DNA of 64,000 nt. It comes from Emticicia agri. GTDB lineage: Bacteria; Bacteroidota; Bacteroidia; Cytophagales; Spirosomataceae. Under the pieces are notes generated by a model, which ran no database searches, was not told where the DNA came from, and was given only the letters and a program-made list of their open reading frames with translations. The stretch covers positions 124,001 to 188,000 of the forward strand of contig NZ_SEWF01000010.1 in assembly GCF_004168285.1 (NCBI RefSeq), given 5' to 3'. The position numbers were made by a program, and so were the translations under genes. Below are positions 54,689 through 63,531 of the stretch, piece by piece. Numbering within the stretch: position 1 is the stretch's first letter; the number at the start of each line of letters is the position of its first letter.

Positions 54689-56455
54689 CTACTCATACAT
54701 TCCTTCAATCAAATCTTTATACTTGCCTACAATTACCTTCCGCTTAGGTTTAAGCGTTGGGGTAATTTCACCGTTTTCAATTGTCCACGGTTCAGCGAGT
54801 AATTCTATTTTCTTTACCTGTTCGTAAGGCGCAAATTCTTTATTGAAACGATTTACCTCATCCATAATTAAGTGATGAATATCATGGTTTTTCACTATCT
54901 CTGCCTCTGAAGTATAAGGAATATTATGTGCTTTAGCCCATTCTTTCAAGGCTACAAATTCCGGAATGATTAAAGCACCCGGAAATTTCTGCCCCTCACC
55001 TACTACCATAATCTGCTCTACATATACCGATTCCTTGATTTTATTTTCCAATACCTGCGGTGCTACATATTTGCCGCCAGATGTTTTAAATATTTCTTTC
55101 TTACGGTCTGTTATTTTCAGGTATCTGCCTTCTTCTAATTTACCTATATCTCCGGTGTGTAGCCATCCATCTGCATCAATGGCTTCCTTGGTCTGTTCGG
55201 GTAAATTATAGTAGCCAACCATTACATTCGGGCCTTTGTAGAGAATCTCTCCATCATCGGCTATTTTTATAGTTCCGCCGTCCACCACAGGCCCAACAGT
55301 TCCGATTCTTAAATCTAATGGTTTAACCCGATTGGTAGCAATAACAGGCGAGGCCTCGGTCATGCCATACCCCTCTGAAACCGGAATACCTGCTGCCCAG
55401 AAAACTCTCGCCAAACGTGGTTGTAAGGCTGCTGCTCCCGAGCATATCATTCTGATATTTCCACCCAATGCTTCCTGCCATTTGCTAAAAACCAGTTTCT
55501 GAGCCAGTTTTAATTGCTGATTATACCACCATCCTCCATCAATATTCGGGTCATATTTCAGACCGAGGTCTAATGCCCATAAGAAAATACGGCGTTTCAA
55601 GCCACCTAATTCATAGCCTTTTGCTACAATTTTATCATACACTTTTTCGAGCAGACGAGGAACGGTTGTAAAAATCTGTGGTTTTACATCTTTCAGGTCT
55701 TCGGCAATGGTGGCCATATTCTGGGCATAATAAATAGAAACACCCAGGCGCATATATAAATACAATACCATACGCTCATATACATGGTTGAGCGGTAAGA
55801 AACTCAAGGCTCGGCATTCGGCATCAATCGGGAAATAATCTTTGCAACCTTCAAAATCGCTGATGATGTTCTGATGCGTAAGCATTACTCCTTTTGGTTT
55901 ACCGGTAGTGCCTGAAGTATAAATCAATGTAAGCAAATCGTCAGTTTTGATAGACTTCTTGATTTCCTCTATTTTTGATTGATTGGTTTCATTAGCAACT
56001 GCATGTACTTCTTTCCAATGATTAGCGCCCTTTACCTGATCGAAGGTATAAATAGCTTTAATACTTGGGGCTATTTTGGCGGCTTCCTTTGCTTTTTCAA
56101 AAAGCGCTTCGTCTCCTACAAAAACATAGGTAATATCAGCATCCTGAAAAATATACTTGTAATCTTCAACCGTAATATTCGGATACAGCGGAACACTGAT
56201 AGCGCCTACCTGCTGAATCCCAAAATCAACAATGTTCCATTCAGGGCGACTTTCAGAGATAATCGCAATTTTATCTCCTTTTTTTACCCCCAGTTTTAAA
56301 AAACCATAACTAAGTTGATTGATGCTATCAATGAATTCGGTGGCTGAAATTTTTACCCACTCTCCTTTAATTTTAGAGGCAAAAACATCAGATTTGTTGA
56401 ACTTGGCAATCGATTCAGGCAGTAAATCGAATATTCGAATAATAGGTTGAGACAT
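54689..56455 (-). CDS. Long-chain acyl-CoA synthetase (AMP-forming)
   Basis: A 588-residue AMP-dependent ligase. The P-loop LIYTSGTTGKPKGVMLTH, the YGMTEASPVI motif, the GWLHTGDIG motif and the KEIFKTSGGKYVAPQVLE hinge/lysine region are all present. It activates long-chain fatty acids to acyl-CoA via an acyl-adenylate. It has its own promoter at 56481-56509. The convergent neighbour, the FAD oxidoreductase, ends about 120 bases away. The name FadD is used for the E. coli enzyme, but orthology is not shown, so no symbol is given. Confidence 0.92.
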   Translation of the reverse strand: MSQPIIRIFDLLPESIAKFNKSDVFASKIKGEWVKISATEFIDSINQLSYGFLKLGVKKGDKIAIISESRPEWNIVDFGIQQVGAISVPLYPNITVEDYKYIFQDADITYVFVGDEALFEKAKEAAKIAPSIKAIYTFDQVKGANHWKEVHAVANETNQSKIEEIKKSIKTDDLLTLIYTSGTTGKPKGVMLTHQNIISDFEGCKDYFPIDAECRALSFLPLNHVYERMVLYLYMRLGVSIYYAQNMATIAEDLKDVKPQIFTTVPRLLEKVYDKIVAKGYELGGLKRRIFLWALDLGLKYDPNIDGGWWYNQQLKLAQKLVFSKWQEALGGNIRMICSGAAALQPRLARVFWAAGIPVSEGYGMTEASPVIATNRVKPLDLRIGTVGPVVDGGTIKIADDGEILYKGPNVMVGYYNLPEQTKEAIDADGWLHTGDIGKLEEGRYLKITDRKKEIFKTSGGKYVAPQVLENKIKESVYVEQIMVVGEGQKFPGALIIPEFVALKEWAKAHNIPYTSEAEIVKNHDIHHLIMDEVNRFNKEFAPYEQVKKIELLAEPWTIENGEITPTLKPKRKVIVGKYKDLIEGMYE

Positions 56456-56480
56456 AGTTTAACAGGCGTTTGTATAATGA

Positions 56481-56509
56481 CAAATGTAAAGAAAATATTT
56501 CCCGACAAA
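56481..56509 (-). promoter_or_regulatory. Bacteroidota-type promoter for the acyl-CoA synthetase gene
   Basis: On the minus strand TTTG (56509-56506), a 17-base spacer, then exact TACATTTG (56488-56481), 25 bases before the ATG. Confidence 0.5.
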
Positions 56510-56547
56510 ACAAACATCTAAGAAACCTGTTAGTTTTTTTTATTTAA

Positions 56548-56584
56548 TGACCACAAATGACCGCCAGGCGGCCATCTGTGGTCA
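56548..56584. repeat. 37-bp GC-rich imperfect palindrome
   Basis: TGACCACA at the left pairs with TGTGGTCA at the right, and an inner GACCGCC/GGCGGCC core pairs. It lies between priA and the acyl-CoA synthetase gene, both on the minus strand. It has no following U-tract in the direction of priA transcription, so it looks more like a REP-type repeat than a terminator. Confidence 0.45.
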
Positions 56585-56607
56585 GCACAACTCAATTTTA
56601 TCAGGAT

Positions 56608-59100
56608 TTATACTGCATCTACGTCCACTACTACATCAACCTCTTTATGCTCTTTTTCCTGATGGAGCGCATCTATCATTTCTCTTAAAAAACTTTTAGC
56701 GGCTTTGATATTCAGCTTGTCTTTTTCAAGCTTTAATATAATATCAAATAAATATTTGTTTCTGATACGCTCAATCAAAGATTTCTCAGGACCCAATACC
56801 CTCGCTTTCCCCAATTTTTCTAATAATTTTTCCGCTAACCAATGAGCCGCTTTCTCTGCTTTTTCCTGTTCTTCGTGCTTCAAAGTAACAGAAATGATTC
56901 TCGTAAATGGAGGATAGAAATAGCTGTCTCTTTCCGAAATTTCGTGGGTATAGTACCCCTGATAATCATTGATTACTACTTTTTGTAATAAAGATTGTTG
57001 GGTATCATTCGTTTGAATCAATACCAGCCCTTTTTTTGCTCGCCGTCCGGCTCTACCACTTACCTGCGTCAGCATCTGAAAAGCCCGTTCTGAAGCCCTG
57101 AAATCAGGAAAGTGAATCATGCGGTCAGCATCAAAAATACCTACTAAACTTACCTGGTCAAAGTCAAGCCCTTTACTAATCATCTGCGTACCTACTAAAA
57201 TGTCTGTACCTCCTTGTTCAAATTCGGTAATGATATTCTGGTAGGCATTCTTGGTCCGGGTGGTATCTAAATCCATCCGTATCACACGAGCCGTATCAAA
57301 CATCGCTTTTAAGTCTTCTTCTAATTTTTCAGTGCCGAAGCCAATCGTACGGAGTTTGCCCGACCCACAGACTGGACAAGCTTTAGGAATTTCCTCCTTA
57401 TGTCCACAGTAATGGCATCGCAGTTCTGTTGAGTGCATGTGATAGGTAAGACTCACCGCACATTGCTGACACTCAGATACCCAGTTACATTCCTGACAAT
57501 TCAGGTAAGGCGAATAACCTCTCCGGTTCTGGAAAATGATGGTCTGTTCTTTATTAGCCAGATTCTGTTGAATGCGGTTATAAAGCACACTTGAAAAATC
57601 ATTTTTCATGGTTTTGGCCTTACGTTCTGCTTTCAGGTCCACGAGCACAATATCAGGCAATTGGGCTTCACCGTATCGCTTATTCAGCGTTACCAGGCCA
57701 TATCTACCCGTTTGTGCCTGATAGTAACTTTCGATAGAAGGTGTAGCTGAACCTAACAGGATTTTTGCTCCCTGTTTAAGTCCTAACATAATACCCACAT
57801 CACGTGCATGATAGCGAGGAGCGGGGTCAAACTGTTTATAAGAGGTTTCATGTTCTTCGTCAATAATCACTAATCCTAAGTTATCCATAGGTAAGAATAT
57901 AGCAGAGCGTACACCCACCACAAACTGGTAGCGACCTTCTACAATTCCTCTCCACACTTCTACTCGCTCATTATCAGAAAACTTGGAGTGATAAACCCCC
58001 ATTTTATCGCCAAACACACGTTTAAGTCTTACTACAATCTGAGTAGTCAGGGCAATTTCGGGTAGCAGATAAAGCACCTGAGAACCACCCTCTAATACTT
58101 TCTGAATAAGGTCTATATAAATCTCGGTTTTACCACTACCTGTGATACCGTGTAATAGCACAATATCTTTCTCTGTAAATTTCTGTAAAACCTCATCGCT
58201 GGCTGCCTGTTGTGCATCGGTTAACAATATTTTCAGTGGTTCGTCTGGCACATCATCACCAAAGCGTGAGACAATTACTTCAAATTGCTCCAGAATACCT
58301 TTATCTAACAGGGTTGACAGGGCAGAATCGGAAGTTTCGCCTTGAGTGAAAAGTGTTTTATCGACTCCGTGAGTATTTTTTTCAGCTAACTCATTAACAG
58401 GAATATGTTTGAGGTATTCCAGAATAATGCTTTGCTGCTTGGGCGATTTTGTAAGAGAGTCAATCAGATTAAATACTTCTTCACTTCCTTCATAACCTCT
58501 TTTTAATCGTATTTTCTTGGCAATTTTAGGCTTATATTTCTCTTTTACTTCTTCATACATAATAATGGCATGCTTCCCAATCAGTGATTTAATCATCGGA
58601 TTGATGTTCTTTTCACCTACAAACTTAATCGCATCATCGTATGTCAGCGAAGTATGTGTTTTCAGAATCTCAATAAACTCTACTTCTTTTTCTTCTAATA
58701 ATTCAGGATGGTCAAAATCAGGATTTAACTGCATTCTTGACTGGCTACTAACTTTTAAACCCGAGGGAACGGCCACATTCATTACCTCGCCAATGCAGCA
58801 CATATAATACTCGGCAATCCATTCAAAAAGCCATAATTGTGCGGGAGTAATTAATGGGTCAATATCTAACAATTCTAAAATGTACTTGGCCTGGTATTTT
58901 TCAGGAGGTTTGGTGTGGATTTTTCCGACTACAGCGGTTACTACACGATTTCGGCCAAATTGTACAATCACTCTTGCTCCGATTTTTATGTCAGCCGCAA
59001 AATGGCGGGGTACACGATAAGTAAACATACGAGGAATAGGCACGGGCAAAATTACGTCAGCAAAGTAGGTGGTTTCAGTTGAAAAAATATCTTCTGTCAT
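56608..59100 (-). CDS. priA: Primosomal replication protein N' (PriA helicase)
   Basis: An 830-residue PriA. The N-terminal 3'-binding domain (YFADVILPVPIPRMFTY), helicase Walker A GITGSGKTEIY, DEEH box VIIDEEHETSYKQ, GSATPSIESY, and the paired zinc clusters (CQECNWVSECQQC then CHYCGHKEEIPKACPVCGS) are all complete. The C-terminal helicase motif shows QVSGRAGRRAKKG. It restarts replication at stalled forks. It is monocistronic, 151 bases before the next gene on the strand. Confidence 0.95.
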   Translation of the reverse strand: MTEDIFSTETTYFADVILPVPIPRMFTYRVPRHFAADIKIGARVIVQFGRNRVVTAVVGKIHTKPPEKYQAKYILELLDIDPLITPAQLWLFEWIAEYYMCCIGEVMNVAVPSGLKVSSQSRMQLNPDFDHPELLEEKEVEFIEILKTHTSLTYDDAIKFVGEKNINPMIKSLIGKHAIIMYEEVKEKYKPKIAKKIRLKRGYEGSEEVFNLIDSLTKSPKQQSIILEYLKHIPVNELAEKNTHGVDKTLFTQGETSDSALSTLLDKGILEQFEVIVSRFGDDVPDEPLKILLTDAQQAASDEVLQKFTEKDIVLLHGITGSGKTEIYIDLIQKVLEGGSQVLYLLPEIALTTQIVVRLKRVFGDKMGVYHSKFSDNERVEVWRGIVEGRYQFVVGVRSAIFLPMDNLGLVIIDEEHETSYKQFDPAPRYHARDVGIMLGLKQGAKILLGSATPSIESYYQAQTGRYGLVTLNKRYGEAQLPDIVLVDLKAERKAKTMKNDFSSVLYNRIQQNLANKEQTIIFQNRRGYSPYLNCQECNWVSECQQCAVSLTYHMHSTELRCHYCGHKEEIPKACPVCGSGKLRTIGFGTEKLEEDLKAMFDTARVIRMDLDTTRTKNAYQNIITEFEQGGTDILVGTQMISKGLDFDQVSLVGIFDADRMIHFPDFRASERAFQMLTQVSGRAGRRAKKGLVLIQTNDTQQSLLQKVVINDYQGYYTHEISERDSYFYPPFTRIISVTLKHEEQEKAEKAAHWLAEKLLEKLGKARVLGPEKSLIERIRNKYLFDIILKLEKDKLNIKAAKSFLREMIDALHQEKEHKEVDVVVDVDAV

Positions 59101-59273
59101 CTTCAGATAATGGGATTAAAAAAATAAAACAAGCACATAATAGTTAATAACGATTCTTGATATAATCGTTGATACATGGGCTACCTAAGATACTAAAAAT
59201 ACCTCAGATAATTAACAGTTATTGTAGATACTTAATTCAAAACACTGAAGAATTGAACAGGATAGAAGAGGAT

Positions 59274-59305
59274 AAAAAAAGGAGTAAGAATATCATTCCT
59301 ACTCC
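59274..59305 (-). terminator. Rho-independent terminator of mntH
   Basis: On the minus strand GGAGTAGGAAT pairs with ATTCTTACTCC (one mismatch, 3-base loop; 59281-59305), followed by seven T (59280-59274). Confidence 0.75.
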
Positions 59306-59326
59306 TACAAAGATAGAGAAATTTTT

Positions 59327-60652
59327 TTAAAAAATAGTATCAAAAAGTAAATAAGCATTCAACGAAATAATGATGACTGCCACTACCCATGCCGTGTATT
59401 TTATCAGATTTGAGTTAACAAATTCACCCATTTTTAATTTACTCGAAGTAAACGCCACCAAGGGTACTACTGCAAAACTCAATTGTAAAGATAAAATCAC
59501 CTGACTCAATACTAATAAATCAGAAGTTCCTCTTTCGCCATAAATAATAGCAACAATCAACGCAGGAATAATGGCAATTAAACGGGTGATTAAGCGGCGT
59601 AGCCAGGGTTTCAATTTAATATTCAGAAAGCCCTCCATTACTATCTGTCCGGCCAGCGTACCTGTCAGGGTAGAATTTTGTCCTGCTGCCAATAAGGCTA
59701 CTGCAAAAAACAATCCTGCCAGTTTTACTCCCAAAATAGGGTCAAGCAGATGATAAGCATCGGTAATGTCTGCCACGTGTTGATTATCTGTGAAATGGAA
59801 AGTTGCCGCAGCCATTATCAGAATAGCGGCATTGATAAAGAACGCAATAAACAACGAAGCGGTAGAATCAATGGTAGCAAATTTAATGGCACTTTTTTTG
59901 GCTACTGATGTATTTTCTATTTTACGGGTTTGTACAATACTTGAATGTAAGTACAGATTATGCGGCATTACGGTTGCACCCAAAATACCAATGGCAATAT
60001 AGAGCATTTCGGGGTTTACTACAATTTGCTGATTGGGTATTAAGCCTTTAGCTACACCAAACCAGTCAGGGTTTGTAACAATCATTTCATAGCCAAAACA
60101 CAACAAAATAATCAAAATCAATCCTCCCACAATTACCTCAATAATACGGAATCCTTTATTTTGCAGAAACAGAATGAAGATAACATCAATGGCTGTAATA
60201 ACAATACCATAAGTAAGCGGAATATTAAACAGCAGGTTTAAGGCTACTGCTGCCCCAATTACCTCGGCTAAATCGCAGGCAGCAATGGCTACTTCTGCTA
60301 AAATCCAGAGAATAAATGAAACGGGTCTTGAGTAGGCATCCCTACAAGCCTGTGCCAGATCTCTGCCTGTAGCAATCCCCAACTTCAGGGAAAGATGTTG
60401 CAGCAGCATGGCAAACAGATTGGATATTAAAATGACTGATAATAGGGTATAACCAAACTTGGCACCTCCGGCAATATCTGTTGCCCAGTTACCGGGGTCC
60501 ATATATCCTACAGCAACCATTAAGCCCGGCCCGATGAATGCCGAGAATTTTTTCCAGAAACCGCCTGTTTGGGGTACATCAATACTTCTATGTACTTCAG
60601 ATAGCGATACATTACTTGAGGTTTTTTTCCAGCCTTTATTATTTTCAATCAT
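59327..60652 (-). CDS. mntH: Nramp-family divalent metal (Mn2+) transporter
   Basis: A 441-residue Nramp protein started at the ATG at 60652; a TTG at 60715 would add 21 residues and overlap the promoter and is rejected. The metal-site motif in TM1 is DPGNW (Asp52, Asn55), and TM6 carries the MPHNLYLHSS motif. About eleven hydrophobic segments are present. It imports Mn2+ (possibly Fe2+) with protons. The divergent DtxR-family regulator gene shares the intergenic region, where a DtxR-box-like palindrome lies. Its terminator is at 59274-59305. Confidence 0.92.
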   Translation of the reverse strand: MIENNKGWKKTSSNVSLSEVHRSIDVPQTGGFWKKFSAFIGPGLMVAVGYMDPGNWATDIAGGAKFGYTLLSVILISNLFAMLLQHLSLKLGIATGRDLAQACRDAYSRPVSFILWILAEVAIAACDLAEVIGAAVALNLLFNIPLTYGIVITAIDVIFILFLQNKGFRIIEVIVGGLILIILLCFGYEMIVTNPDWFGVAKGLIPNQQIVVNPEMLYIAIGILGATVMPHNLYLHSSIVQTRKIENTSVAKKSAIKFATIDSTASLFIAFFINAAILIMAAATFHFTDNQHVADITDAYHLLDPILGVKLAGLFFAVALLAAGQNSTLTGTLAGQIVMEGFLNIKLKPWLRRLITRLIAIIPALIVAIIYGERGTSDLLVLSQVILSLQLSFAVVPLVAFTSSKLKMGEFVNSNLIKYTAWVVAVIIISLNAYLLFDTIF

Positions 60653-60712
60653 AGGGGTTCTATTGCACTGAATATATATTTTATGCAATAATAAAAATAA
60701 AAATATGTTTAT

Positions 60713-60720
60713 CAAAATTA
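60713..60720 (-). promoter_or_regulatory. Bacteroidota -7 element for mntH
   Basis: The minus strand reads TAATTTTG exactly, 61 bases before the ATG at 60652. The operator at 60721-60742 lies directly upstream, so it fills the -7/-33 spacer. Confidence 0.5.
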
Positions 60721-60742
60721 ATTTTTAGGTTTGTCTAAAAAT
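60721..60742. promoter_or_regulatory. DtxR-box-like operator palindrome
   Basis: ATTTTTAG (60721-60728) and CTAAAAAT (60735-60742) are perfect 8-base inverted repeats around a six-base centre. The inner part TTAGGTTTGTCTAA resembles the DtxR consensus TTAGGTTAGCCTAACCTAA. It lies between mntH and a DtxR-family gene and touches both promoters. Confidence 0.6.
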
Positions 60743-60772
60743 TTGATTAATTAGGGAGAAGATGTACTTTTG
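60742..60772 (+). promoter_or_regulatory. Bacteroidota-type promoter for the DtxR-family regulator gene
   Basis: TTTG at 60742-60745, a 19-base spacer, and exact TACTTTTG at 60765-60772. The ATG is 28 bases downstream, and the -33 box touches the operator. Confidence 0.7.
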
Positions 60773-60800
60773 TGTAGTATTATCATCATGCTAAAGGTCT

Positions 60801-61457
60801 ATGACTTCATTTACAGAGGAAAATTATCTGAAAATAATCTATATGCTTACCGAACAGAACGGGGGGAGTGAAGTCAGCACCAACGAACTGGCTGAGCATA
60901 CACAAACCAAAGCTGCTTCGGTATCAGATATGCTACGCAAACTGGCGGAGAAAAACCTCATTAATTACCGTAAATATCAGGGTGTTACACTAACCAAAGA
61001 GGGACAGCATATTGCCCTGAGTGTAATCAGGAAACATCGGTTGTGGGAAGTGTTTTTAGTGGAAAAATTGGGATTCGGCTGGGATGAGATTCATGATATT
61101 GCCGAACAGCTTGAACATATTGATTCGAAGGAATTAACCGAAAAACTGGATAAGTTTTTAGGAAATCCTCAGTTTGACCCTCACGGCGACCCGATTCCTG
61201 ATGCAAAAGGTAAAATGCCATCCATGAGTTCTCATAAACTTTCAGAAATTGCTGTTGACCAGACTGTGGTAATGGTTGGTGTAACCGTACATTCACCTGC
61301 TTTTTTACAGCATTTAGATAAAAACAATATCACCTTAGGCTGTTCTATCAGAATACAGGAGGTCAGCGAGTTTGATAAATCCTTCACCATTATCCTCAAT
61401 AATACACAATCGGTTTTTGTGAGTAATGAGGTGGCCAAAAATCTGCTGGTGAAATAG
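60801..61457 (+). CDS. mntR: DtxR/MntR-family metal-dependent repressor
   Basis: A 218-residue regulator. The N-terminus is a winged helix (YLKIIYMLTEQ...STNELAEHTQTKAASVSDMLRKLAEKNLI). The dimerisation domain has HRLWEVFLVEKLGFGWDEIHDIAEQLEHI with several candidate metal ligands. The C-terminal 75 residues look like a FeoA/SH3-like domain. It binds Mn2+ or Fe2+ and then represses. The divergent partner mntH and the shared palindrome support Mn2+ control; whether it senses iron cannot be excluded. Confidence 0.88.
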   Translation: MTSFTEENYLKIIYMLTEQNGGSEVSTNELAEHTQTKAASVSDMLRKLAEKNLINYRKYQGVTLTKEGQHIALSVIRKHRLWEVFLVEKLGFGWDEIHDIAEQLEHIDSKELTEKLDKFLGNPQFDPHGDPIPDAKGKMPSMSSHKLSEIAVDQTVVMVGVTVHSPAFLQHLDKNNITLGCSIRIQEVSEFDKSFTIILNNTQSVFVSNEVAKNLLVK

Positions 61458-61504
61458 TACCTGTTAAAGTTCTTTAAATTCAGCAAAGTATTCGTATCAT
61501 TTTA

Positions 61505-61512
61505 TAATTTTG
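61505..61512 (+). promoter_or_regulatory. Bacteroidota -7 element upstream of the LptF/G-family gene
   Basis: Exact TAATTTTG. Transcription would start near 61519, so the repeat at 61524-61624 would be part of the transcribed leader. The -33 box is not clear. Confidence 0.4.
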
Positions 61513-61523
61513 CTTCTCATTCA

Positions 61524-61624
61524 CCTCACCCCAACCCCTCTCCATCTGGAGAAGGGCTTAAAAAAGTCTCCCTCTCCTTGAAATAGGAGAGGGAGATTTA
61601 GAGCGGACGTCGCACGGGGTGAGG
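61524..61624. repeat. 101-bp multi-hairpin repeat with CCTCACCCC ends
   Basis: Inverted ends CCTCACCCC (61524-61532) and GGGGTGAGG (61616-61624) enclose a perfect hairpin TCTCCCTCTCCT/AGGAGAGGGAGA (61567-61578, 61585-61596) and a smaller one with CTCC/GGAG. The right side holds GAGCGGACGTCGCACGGG (61601-61618), an 18-base module nearly identical to one in the element at 37902-38092. This looks like a known type of dispersed non-coding repeat with CTCACCCCAACCCCTCTCC. Confidence 0.7.
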
Positions 61625-61647
61625 AGTATCATCAATGAAAAGTTTTC

Positions 61648-62727
61648 ATGAATATATTAGATAAATACTTAATCAAACGATTTCTTACAACCTATGTTTT
61701 TGCGGTTCTGGTAATTGTTCTGATTATTATGGTGATTGATTTTGTAGAGAAAAACGATGATTTTATTCAGAAGCAGGCACCTATGCGTGCTATTCTACTA
61801 CAATATTACGCTAACCTTGCACCTTACTGGGCTAACTATATCAGCCCTTTAATGATTTTTATCTCTACTGTGTTTTTTACTGCCCAGATGGCTGCTCATA
61901 CCGAGATTGTGGCAATTCTGAGTAGTGGGGTAAGTTTCCGGCGGCTCATGTTTCCCTATTTTATAGGGGCTTCTATCATCGCTATTTTTTCTTTTGTAAT
62001 GGTAGGCTGGATTCTTCCTCGTGCCAATACAGAGCGACTGGCTTTTGAGAATGTGTATGTAAACGATAAGTTCTATTTCTCAACCCGTGATTTCCATATT
62101 GCAGTAGCGCCCAATACATACGCTTATATGTCGAGCTATAACAACGAGGCAAAAACAGGATACGATTTTACCTTAGAAAAAATAGTTGACAATAAGCTTG
62201 TAGAAAAACTATCAGCCAAAAGAATTACGTGGGACGATAGCACCAAGAAATGGAAAATACACGATTATAAAATCCGTACATTGGGTATTATGAAAGACAA
62301 GATGGTGTATGGCACAGCCCCAAAAGACACGGCAGTCAATTTATCGCCTAATGACTTTGAAAACGAACACCAGATACAGGAGTCTTACACGATTCCCGAG
62401 CTTCGGGAGAAAATTGACCTGATTAAAAGCCGGGGCGCAGAAGGGATAGAATCGTTTCAGATTGAATTATATCAACGTTTTGCTACCCCATTTGCCGTAA
62501 TCATTTTATCGTTGATGGGTTTAATTGTATCTGCCCGTAAGGCCAGAGGTGGGGTAGGGTTTCAGATTGCCATAGGTTTCGTACTGGCATTTGTGTATAT
62601 TCTGTTCTACATCATGTCTAAAGGTATTGCCGAATCAGGCAATATGCCGCCTATTTTAGCAGTTTGGTTGCCTAATATCGTTTTCGGAACCATCGGAACC
62701 ATTATGTATTTCACAGTTCCGAGATAA
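61648..62727 (+). CDS. LptF/LptG-family (YjgP/YjgQ) permease
   Basis: A 359-residue membrane protein. It starts with the family's MNILDKYLIKRFL and a first TM segment, then VEKNDDF. Two further TM segments lie at about 55-75 and 95-115, then a periplasmic beta-jellyroll domain (about 125-270), and three TM segments at the C-terminus ending with FGTIGTIMYFTVP. LptF and LptG form the inner-membrane part of the LPS exporter. Whether this is F or G is not settled by sequence alone. A palindromic repeat precedes the start codon. Confidence 0.88.
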   Translation: MNILDKYLIKRFLTTYVFAVLVIVLIIMVIDFVEKNDDFIQKQAPMRAILLQYYANLAPYWANYISPLMIFISTVFFTAQMAAHTEIVAILSSGVSFRRLMFPYFIGASIIAIFSFVMVGWILPRANTERLAFENVYVNDKFYFSTRDFHIAVAPNTYAYMSSYNNEAKTGYDFTLEKIVDNKLVEKLSAKRITWDDSTKKWKIHDYKIRTLGIMKDKMVYGTAPKDTAVNLSPNDFENEHQIQESYTIPELREKIDLIKSRGAEGIESFQIELYQRFATPFAVIILSLMGLIVSARKARGGVGFQIAIGFVLAFVYILFYIMSKGIAESGNMPPILAVWLPNIVFGTIGTIMYFTVPR

Positions 62728-62740
62728 ATTTGACAAGCAT

Positions 62741-63445
62741 TTACTGCCTCATAATGATTTTGGCAGTTTCACGAGCCTTGATAGCCCATAACTCGTGCAT
62801 TTTACCCGAAAAATGTAACTGGTCGCTGGCAATGTAAGCAACATCGGTATGTTCACGGGTAATAGTCGTAATATCTATAAAAGGCACACCAACTTTTCTA
62901 CATTCATCTTTGGCTACGGCGTTAAACTCGTCAATTTCTTTAGCTATTTTCGCAGTATTACGTGAAGCCGCAAAAGGTGTAATGCCATAATCGGGAATCG
63001 ACAATACAAAAACCTTTTTATAATCACCATGCGCAAATCGGGCACTTATTTGTAGTAATTCTCTAAATTCGGTTTTGTATTTTTCTATACTCTGCCCACG
63101 ATATTGGTTATTTACGCCTATCAGTAAAGATACCATGTCATATTGATTTGTGTTTTTGCTGTCAGCAATAGCCTGTATAAGTTCTTCGGTTGTCCAGCCT
63201 GTGCGGGCAATAATATCGTGTTTGGTAATGGTAAAATCATCTTTCAGTAAGTCAATCAGATACATACTCCAACGGTCTTTTTCTACTACACTTTCACCAA
63301 TGGTATAAGAATCTCCTAATGCTAAAAAAGTTCTGTTTGGCCCGGTTCCAACAGGGTTCGGAATAGAAATTATTTCGGTAGTATCAGTCATGGCACATGA
63401 TAAGAATAAACCTATGGATATAAATAAAGCGACTATTTTTGACAT
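62741..63445 (-). CDS. SGNH/GDSL-type hydrolase lipoprotein
   Basis: A 234-residue protein with a lipobox LFLSC (Cys17). Block I is LALGDSYTIG with the nucleophile Ser; block III is LLIGVNNQYRG; block V is SDQLHFSGKMHELWA with the Asp and His. The family comprises esterases and lipases with broad substrates, and the lipid anchor puts it at a membrane surface. It is convergent with the LptF/G gene (13 bases apart) and divergent from argG. The start is the ATG at 63445. Confidence 0.85.
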   Translation of the reverse strand: MSKIVALFISIGLFLSCAMTDTTEIISIPNPVGTGPNRTFLALGDSYTIGESVVEKDRWSMYLIDLLKDDFTITKHDIIARTGWTTEELIQAIADSKNTNQYDMVSLLIGVNNQYRGQSIEKYKTEFRELLQISARFAHGDYKKVFVLSIPDYGITPFAASRNTAKIAKEIDEFNAVAKDECRKVGVPFIDITTITREHTDVAYIASDQLHFSGKMHELWAIKARETAKIIMRQ

Positions 63446-63531
63446 AGCAGAGCGAAGGTATTTTTGAATTACAGAATATTAAAGTACAATTATATTTATG
63501 AATATATACGGGAATATAGGGATAGAAGTCC

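Noticed and set aside
59327-60715. Longer mntH starting at TTG 60715
   Set aside because: It would add 21 residues before the natural start and run through the -7 box and operator region. The ATG at 60652 gives the normal Nramp N-terminus.
61524-61624. Small coding gene inside the CCTCACCCC repeat
   Set aside because: Both strands consist of nested palindromes with no start/stop arrangement or ribosome-binding site typical of a gene.
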